64,000 nt of DNA from Phaeosaccion multiseriatum (Eukaryota; Ochrophyta, other classes): positions 4,216,001 to 4,280,000 of the forward strand of contig OZ218954.1 in the NCBI GenBank assembly GCA_965112735.1, written 5' to 3'. Positions 57,300-64,000 of the stretch are shown here, piece after piece. The notes beneath the pieces were generated by a model that made no database searches, had not been told where the DNA came from, and saw nothing but the letters and a program-made list of their open reading frames with translations. Position 1 is the stretch's first letter. Each line of letters opens with the position of its first letter. The position numbers and the translations under genes are program-made.

Positions 57300-58759
57300 A
57301 GGGAGTGGGTGTGAGTGGGTGTGCCCTTCGGGTAGGGGACCTCCACTTTTGATTCGAGGGGAGTGGGTGGGTGTGAGTGGGCACTCACGAGTGGGTATGA
57401 GTGGGTACCCACGAGTGGGTCTCACTTGTGCGTTGCGCCCGTCCGTCTGAGCTAGATACATATTAGGTAGGGGTGATGATAGAGGGTCATTGGGGTGATT
57501 GGGGGGGGGAGATTTATGAATTATGAGACCTCTTTGCTGTGGCGTGTGGCGTGGCCACAAGCTTTCATTTACCCATTCATTTCATTCATTTACGGCAAAG
57601 CAAAACACAAATAAGCAAGACAATACAAACGAGGTATTTCAGGTACAATAATCGTAAAAAAAAGAACTGGGGGCGGATGCGTGGGTGTGTGCGTGGGTGT
57701 GTGCATTCCCCCTTGATTGACTGCAGTCTATTGACTGTTGATTGGGTTGATTGATGGGCTTTCATACATTAAACGCTTCTGTCTCTCTCTTACGGCTACA
57801 TCTATTTTCCGTTTCCCTACTTACTTCAAGACTTACTTTCTTTATTCTCTCTCCCTACTTACTCACTATGCACTACCGACGGTGCTGCTACAGTACAGAG
57901 CTTGCTCACCGCTAAACATATAATATTTGTGCCCTACTTGCCATTACGTACAGTGCTAGCTTTAGTATCAGTGCCCTAGTAAGAGTTCCAGTACCTCGTA
58001 CATCCCTGCCCGTTCTCCTCCTTCTTTTCATAGCCGTCACACTTACGTGTCTCCGTACGACGGTCTGTACACTTCGTTGTTTTGTGTTTTGTTTGTTTGT
58101 ACGGTATAGGGGACCAAACCCCCCAAAGCTTTGCCCTGTTAAATTCCCCACCCCCCACCCACCCTATTCCACAGTAATGATATTTTTTTGCACATTCCTA
58201 TCTCCCTCCCTCCCTCCCCCCCCCTCCCCCCCCCTCTCTCCCTCCCTCTCTTTCTCTCCCTCTCTCCCTCCCTCTGACTCTCTCTCTCACACACAAACTC
58301 ACTCACCCACAGTCAGTCGTCGACGGGACGAAGGAGTGAAGGAGGGGGGAAGCGCAACAGCCCTTACCCCCTCTCCTCCCCTTGGCATGCATCGGAGGAT
58401 GGATCAAGTCCTATCCTGACCCCAATGACTCTGCCCCACCCATTCCGCAGGAACGGTACTCCAGAGCCGCAGTAACAGGTGTCAGGACGTACTGCAGAGC
58501 CGCAGTAACAGGTGTCAGGACGGCGGGTGAAAAGAAACCGCACAAAGTCCGACCGCCACCTCTTCCTCTCTTCGGTGTATCCCTCGGATCTCCCGTGCCT
58601 CCGCTTCTCCTCCTCTGTTGCTCCTCCTCTGTTCACCTCTCCTGTCCCTCTCCTCCTCCTCCTCCTCCTCCTCCTCCTCCTCCTCCTCTTCCTCCTCTTC
58701 CTCTCCTGCTCCTCTGTTCAGTTGGGGCCCCAAAGACGGAGCAAGAAAGAGCTCCTCTC
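57300..58759. other. Convergent intergenic region
   Basis: Between Omp85 (+) and the HNH gene (-). It contains GTGGGTGTGAGTGG-type repeats at 57300-57425, A/T-richer unique sequence at 57550-58180, a polypyrimidine stretch (58200-58290) and a 32-base direct repeat at 58462-58523. No coding region is supported. Confidence 0.5.
58462..58523 (+). repeat. Direct repeat, ~32 bases, two copies
   Basis: AGAGCCGCAGTAACAGGTGT followed by CAGGACG occurs twice in tandem in the intergenic region. Confidence 0.85.
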
Positions 58760-58822
58760 TTAGAGCTTGGGGTGCGAAACGAGGTCCGGCATTTCCCCCC
58801 GTCTCTGCTTCTTCTTGTTGCT

Positions 58823-58853
<31 letters not shown>

Positions 58854-61800
58854 CTGCGCTGCTGCTGCTGCCCCTGCTTCTGCTTTCTCCGCTTACCCTG
58901 CTGCTGCTTACGCTCTTTCTTGTCCTTGTTCTCCTGCTCCTTCCGCTCCTCCTCCTGCTGCTTGCTCGTGCCTGCGCCTCCTGCCTCAAAAAAGAGATAT
59001 TCTTGCCACGACTCGTGAATGGTGCGGGGGGGGTGCTTTCGGGCCTGTTTTTGCAGTTGGAAATGGGTCGGAATCTGCGGCCTCCTGAGCAGTTTCATCC
59101 CCAGAACCGACGAGAGGTCTCGGGGGTGGTGGTTGCCTTTCTTGTTGTTGCACTTATCACAAGAGGCGACGACGTTGTCCCATTGGTGCTTCCCTCCGCG
59201 CATTCTGGGCAGTACGTGGTCGAAGGAGAGGTTTGACTTTGTCTTGACCTCTGCACAGTATTGGCACTTGGTGCATTGGGGATTGGGAAACAAGACGGAG
59301 GGGAGGGAGGGAGGGAGGGAGGGAGGGGTGGGGAGGGAGGGAGGGGTGGGGAGGGAGGGGAGGGGAGGGGAGGGAGGGAGGGAGGGAGGGAGGGAGGGGA
59401 GGGGAGGGAGGGAGGGGAGGGGAGGGAGGGAGGGTGGGGGGGAGCGAGGGATGGAGAGGAAAAGGGAGGAATAAGGAAGACGTAACGAAGGGAGGGAGAG
59501 GGGGTCATGGTTTGCCTTGAATGCAGACCAAGAATAACAGAGAGGGAAGCGCCGACCCCGCCCCCTCACACTCACACACACCACCACCACCACCAACACC
59601 ACCACAACCACCAATACCAGCACTGCACCACCACCAGCACCACAACAGCGGGGAGAAGCAGGGAAGAAGAGGAGGCCAAACGGCGAAGGTCACGCAAACA
59701 CTCGCTCACGCACGCACGCACGTACGCACGCACGCACCCGATAGCCGTCGCGGAGAAACAGGTTGCGGCGGGTAAAGGCCGGGGTCTTGTGTCCTTTGTT
59801 GACATACTCCTTGAGGACGATGACAGATGGCAGCATAATCTCATGGGTAGTTGAGCGCACGGCCACCGGGTACGAGGCGAGCACATTGACTTTTGACAAC
59901 CACACAGCCTTAATGGCTTCTTGCCAGGGCCACACACTCAGGGGGAGGTAGCTCAGAGGCTGCATGTCAGCGTTGAGGACAAGCGTGGGAAGCTGCGGGG
60001 GGGAGAGGGAGGGAGAGGGAGGGAGGAGGATGGCAGTGGATGAACGGGGTGGGCAGAGGAGAGGAAGGAGGGGAGGGGAGGGAGGGAGGAAGGGGAGAGA
60101 GGAGGATGGCAGTGGATGAACGGGGTGGGCAGAGGAGAGGAAGGAGGGGAGGGGAGGGAGGGAGGAAGGGGAGGGAGGAGGATGGCAGTGGATGGACGGG
60201 GTGGGGAGAGAAGAGGAAGGAGGGCGTTGAGCGTGGGGGCTAGCTTCCTTCCTTCGATACGCAGTTAGGTACAGCAATTTAGGACACCACCCCTCACCCC
60301 TCACGCACCGAATTGAGCCTCGCCATCCGCTTCTGAAAGGTGTCTTCTTTGACTTGTGTGTAGAGGTCCAAAGTCGGGTCCACATCTCCCCCTGCTCCCC
60401 CTGCTCCTCCTCCTTTCCTTCTTCCTGCTCCTCCCCCTCGTCCTGCTCTTCCTCCTGCTGCTGTGGCGGTCGCCGTTGCCGTTCCCACTGCTGCTTGTGC
60501 TGCCTCCTCCTCCTCCGCCGCCCGCTGCTTCTGCTGCTGCTGCTCAAGGCTGTTCTGGTGGGCCGAAAAGAGCTCCCGAACTCGCTCAGAGTCACGCGCG
60601 TCCTCCTCCGCCCACTGCGAGCCGTAGGAGCTGCTGGCGACGACGTGTGTGACCACCCCGCCAACCGCTCGCTCTTCTCGCTGAAGCTCCCGGAGGTTGT
60701 CACCCCAGGCCTGAGTGTGGTACGCGTTGGCCGCCGCGGCTTTTGAGGGGGCCCCGGTGAGCTGCTTGGCGTTGTTCTTCTTATTATGGCGCTGCTGCTT
60801 TTTGTTCTTGCCCTGGCCCTTGCCGGATGGTGACGATGCTGCTGCTGCTGCTGTTGGCTCCGAGGCTTCTCTGTTGAAGCTGCTCAGCTTGTCTTGGTAG
60901 GTGAACTTCTTGCTCGATCTGAGTAGGAAAAAGGTTTGGTCGGGCCCAAGAGAGGGGAAGGAAGGAAGGAAGGAAGGAGGAACGAAGGAAGGAAGGAAGG
61001 AAGGAAGGAAGGAAGGAAGGAAGGAAGGAAGGAAGGAAGGAAGGAAGGAAGGAAGGAAGGAAGGAAGGAAGGAAAGAAGGAAGGAAGGGAAGGAACAATG
61101 AGGACGGCAAAGGCAAGAGGGAGAGGACGACGGGAGGCAACTGATGCCTCATAGCAGAGAAGACAATGGAACGCTATACTTAGAACATAATGAAGGGGCG
61201 GGGGAGCGATGCAGGCGGGTGGGTAGAGCGGAGAGGGGCTTTGCTTCTCGAACGTTACGACAGGAGCCGTACTTCGAACAACAGGAAATAAATAAAAAAA
61301 ATGCACAGCCATAGAGGGAGGTTCAAAGAGAATATACAGACTCGGCTGTTAGGTAGGGCTTCCCACGTGAGGCGAGGCACAAGCGCGAAGGAGTGGAGTG
61401 TTTCGACCATCAGAAAGAGGGAGGGAACGGGGTTGAGAAGGAGGTTGACACAAGTAAACAGCACAGCAATAGCAGCAGCAATACCAGCAACATCGCTACC
61501 AGACAGAAACTCACAAGGCCCTAAGAATAGGCACCGTCAGCGTGCAATAGAAGGCAGTCCTCCACACGATGGGTTTCAAAAAGAAGCGAGCAACAACCTT
61601 CGGGATCTCTCTCTCACCTCATCACCAGCTCCCCTCGCATCGCTCCGCGGCCGCTACCGCCGCTGCTGCCCCTGAAAGCGCTTCGAACTCCCGTCGATAG
61701 CAGCATTGAGCCAGCCGGGGCCACCGGGATGAACGCTGGGTGCATCGAGGAGCTGGAGAATCGAAGATTTTGACCCGCTCCAAGCGACGAGGTCAATCGG

Positions 61801-61865
61801 TCAAGCGCGAGAAGTGCGAGGAGGAGCGGCAGCGCGACAGGCCGTCTTCCAAGAGAGGGTATCAT
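58760..61865 (-). CDS. HNH endonuclease-fold protein with N-terminal signal peptide
   Basis: Four exons in phase on the minus strand: 61618-61865, 60309-60918, 59738-59992 and 58760-59266, giving about 539 residues. The HNH module is split over two exons: LVLNADMQPLSYLPLSVWPW, then RRNLFLRDGYR joined to CQYCAEVKTKSNLSFDHVLP and RMRGGKHQWDNVVASCDKCN. It has the two CxxC zinc knuckles (CQYC and CDKC) and the DHVxPRxxGG catalytic core with following Asn. This is the layout of the bacterial/cyanobacterial HNH family also found in plant plastids. The N-terminus MIPSLGRRPVALPLLLALLA is a signal peptide, so the protein enters the secretory route and is probably plastid-directed. Low-complexity Ala, Gln, Glu and Ser linkers flank the module. 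The phase agreement at all three junctions supports the model. Nuclease activity is inferred only. Confidence 0.85.
59296..59440 (+). repeat. GGGA tetranucleotide array
   Basis: Fills the intron between the two HNH-module exons. On the gene's own strand it is a CCCT polypyrimidine tract ahead of the acceptor. Confidence 0.85.
60021..60230 (+). repeat. 76-base tandem repeat, about 2.7 copies
   Basis: The GGATGGCAGTGGA landmark recurs at 60028, 60104 and 60180, a 76-base period. It lies in intron 59993-60308 of the minus-strand HNH gene, so in sense orientation each unit carries CCATCCACTGCCATCC. Confidence 0.9.
60959..61090 (+). repeat. GGAA tetranucleotide array
   Basis: About 130 bases of GGAA in the first intron of the HNH gene. 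In gene sense it is TTCC, just downstream of exon 1. Similar but shorter arrays are at 48640-48700 and 63622-63652. Confidence 0.9.
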
Positions 61866-62314
61866 TGGCTTCGTGGGAGGAGCTATATAGGATAGCGTTC
61901 GTTCTAAGGTACAACACAAAGTCGAAGTGTGCGGGGGTTCAAGAAAGGACAAATCGACAAGTGGAGTTTCAGTTTCGCAAGGGAGGGCTGGGCTCTTCTT
62001 CTGATATCGACCCTCGACATTCAACACCCCCTTCCTTTCCCTTCTTCTTCTTCCTCCCTCTTATATTATGATATGTACACCCCCCCTTTAGTCATGAGGA
62101 TAGAAGAGCTGCGGCCCGATCGCCGATTGTCAGTGAGTGAGCCACACGCTCACTCACTCAAGCAACTCACTCCCTCATCCCTCACACCCTCCCTCACTCC
62201 CTTCCATCCTAACTTAATAGCCTCTATGCTCTCTCTCTCTCTTATCTCCCTCTCGCCTCTCAGTATCTCTATGCACATCTCTTTCCTCCCTCCCTCCCTC
62301 TCTATCTCTCACTA
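61866..62314. other. Spacer between HNH and RING genes
   Basis: Upstream region of the HNH gene and 3' flank of the RING gene, both on the minus strand. On the minus strand a TATATAG sequence lies about 20 bases before the HNH start codon. Otherwise CACTCA and CCCTCC simple sequence. Confidence 0.45.
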
Positions 62315-63798
62315 TCAACAGCCCCGCTTTTTGGCATGCCCCTTCACTGGCGCCATACACCGTACACACTTGGCATTCAGTGCCCCCAATACATCCTCTG
62401 CGCAGCTCTCACAGGCCAGCACCTCACAGCGGCAGGGCGTAAAGCAGCGGGTGGCAGGAGCGTCCATGCAGATGCGGCAGTCAGAATCCACCACGAGAAT
62501 CTGTGAGTGTATGATGATGTGTAGAAGAGGGGTGGAATCAATTACGCAAGAGATTACGTAAGGGGGTAGAATAGGCAGGCAGCACAGGGGACGCAAGTGA
62601 CGGAGATTGTGCACAGTTTTGATTTCCTGTGAGCGTATCAATATTGGACACCACAAATGGAGTCGATATCAATTAGTACACAGCCTTCCGTCCCGATACC
62701 ACCCAGCCTCCTCACCCATATCCCTCTTACATCCTCTCTGGCCCATACGCTTCTGACTTACATCCAGTGTGCCGCGGATGCTTCTGGAGTCAGCAGGGGG
62801 GATGGAGAGGGGCGGGCTCCGGAGCTGTCCTTCTGAGAGCTGACGAGCGGCCTCCACACTCACCACGCCGTTTTTCTGCACAGGAAGTAAAAGGGGGGAG
62901 GGGGAGAAGAAATGGAGATAGAGAGGAAAGAGGATAGAAAGAGAGGGGGGGGGGTGGGGGGGACAGAGGAAAGGAAGTCAAGTGATACTCTTCCTCGTCC
63001 CCTCCCTCCCTCCCTCCCTCCCTCCCTCCCTCCCTTTCTCTCTCCCCCAGGCGCCCCTTCACTGACTTTCCAGGGGGAAGGTAGTCAAGTATCCCTCGCA
63101 CTTGATGCTCTCTCTACATCTCTCTCCCTGCACCTCTCTCTCTCCCCCTCTCTCTTTACCTCTCCCTCTCCCTCTGCCTCTCTCTCCCCTCCACCTCCTC
63201 TCCCTCCCTCCCTCCCTCCCTCCGTATCACCAACACACTCACCAAGAAGGTAGTCAAGTGCCCCTCGCAGTTGATGCCCTGCAGCACCTCTCTGAGAAGT
63301 TCCCAATCCCCAGAGTCCGCCACTGACGCCGCCCCCGCTGCAGGAGCAGCAGTTCGAGATGATGCGGCAGCAGCAACAACACTAGAAGCCCCTCCTGGAC
63401 CGTCCTGGGGAAGAGGGGAATGAGTGGTGAGAGAGGCAAGTGCGGAGGGGAGGACATTGGAGAGAGAGAGGCGAGAAAGCGGGGAGAAAGTGGAGAGGAA
63501 GAGAAGGAGAAAGTGGAGAGGAAGAGAGAGGGTGAGAGGCGGGTGTGGGGATGGGTGGGGTATATAGGTAAAGGCAGTGGGGAAGGGAAGGGAGGGGAGG
63601 GGTTGAATGAAGGGATGAACAAAGGAAGGAAGGAAGGAAGGAAGGAAGGAAGGAGGCACCTCCCTCTCCCTCTCCTTCCACTGCCATGCCGACGCACCAC
63701 GAGCATGGCCTCCCATTTGATGTCCATCCTGCCTGCAAGCTCCTTGACCACCTCAACGCAGTTGAACTTGTTGGCCTTGAGCACAGACGTCACCTCGT
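62315..63798 (-). CDS. C-terminal RING-finger protein, 5' end beyond window
   Basis: The 3' exons of a minus-strand gene: 63698-63798, 63243-63404, 62762-62875 and 62315-62500 (TGA), about 187 residues, all in phase. The C-terminus is a RING-HC-like finger: CRICMDAPATRCFTPCRCEV followed by LACESCAEDV and CVRCMAPV. In typical RINGs of this type the sequence is PCGHxxxCxxC; here the zinc-ligand His is Cys (PCRC). Upstream lies a predicted helical segment (KANKFNCVEVVKELAGRMDI) and an Ala-rich linker. RING proteins are usually ubiquitin E3 ligases. Earlier exons must lie right of 63800. An incomplete copy of the exon 63243-63404 tail sits in the next intron (about 63070-63110). Confidence 0.75.
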
Positions 63799-64000
63799 CT
63801 GACCACATACATACACACATACGCACAGAGAGAGAGAGAGGGAAAGAGAAAGACGAGACAGACGAGGAGACCAACGCACATACAAAGATAGAGAGAGCGG
63901 GAGAGACAGAGAGAAGCAGACCCGTGCATACACCCACACACGTATAAAGAGAGAGAAGAGTGTAAGCCATACGCACGGGACGGAGGACGCATGACTTGTC
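63799..64000. other. Intron sequence of the RING gene at the window edge
   Basis: GA-rich and CA-rich simple sequence on the + strand. No exon of the RING gene could be recognised here. Confidence 0.4.

Noticed and set aside
58382-59236. Plus-strand ORF with Leu-rich runs
   Set aside because: It is antisense to the HNH gene's Ser/Gln-rich C-terminus and simple repeats.

Overview
This is nuclear DNA of a eukaryote, most likely a photosynthetic stramenopile or another alga with a secondary red plastid. The evidence is internal. The genes are split by many GT-AG (occasionally GC-AG) introns of about 100-600 bases. One gene encodes an Omp85-type beta-barrel with a signal peptide ending in an SSFQAP motif, which resembles the bipartite plastid-targeting sequences of secondary plastids. 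A 7TM-RGS fusion is present, as is a mitoribosomal gene. The genus cannot be fixed from the sequence; a eustigmatophyte-like alga would fit. I saw no prokaryotic, viral or retroelement genes and no convincing tRNA or rRNA. Most long six-frame ORFs are shadows of microsatellites, so I rebuilt the gene models by hand from splice sites and reading phase.

Layout, left to right: (1) 1-4534 (+), 3' part of a fibronectin-III-repeat protein. (2) 4943-6982 and 7328-9400 (-), two tandem intronless ankyrin/BTB-like paralogues, with a third copy at 38592-40649 (+). (3) 10032-18949 (+), a ~2,270-residue coiled-coil protein built from ~54-residue repeats carrying phased RRxS-like motifs. (4) 19562-35088 (+), a ~31-exon TARBP1/Trm3-like SPOUT tRNA 2'-O-methyltransferase. 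(5) 35535-38339 (-), a nine-exon 7TM-RGS protein. (6) 40792-44154 (-), a zinc-finger plus ankyrin protein. (7) 44270-45764 (+), mitochondrial ribosomal protein mL49. (8) 46877-49410 (-), a CCDC6-like coiled coil. (9) 49950-57299 (+), the Omp85/Toc75-type translocon protein, with a ~1.5 kb CTC array in one intron. (10) 58760-61865 (-), an HNH endonuclease-fold protein with an N-terminal signal peptide. (11) 62315 to beyond the right edge (-), a RING-finger protein.

The genes are mostly housekeeping or signalling and form no obvious operon-like pathway. Four pairs are head-to-head with short shared promoters (9400/10032, 38339/38592, 44154/44270, 49410/49950). The most unusual signal lies between and inside the genes. 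Families of short dispersed motifs recur in many unrelated introns with fixed polarity relative to the splice sites: GGATGGCAGTGGATGG near donors, its reverse complement CCATCCACTGCCATCC near acceptors, and CCCATATGCCTCT near acceptors. A further family, CAGCAGTTGGTGATA, is found mainly inside exons in several frames and both orientations. Several local tandem duplications span exon-intron borders, and one has the expected structure of a recent intron gain. Together these suggest a genome in which simple-repeat expansion and local duplication are actively making introns and low-complexity protein segments.
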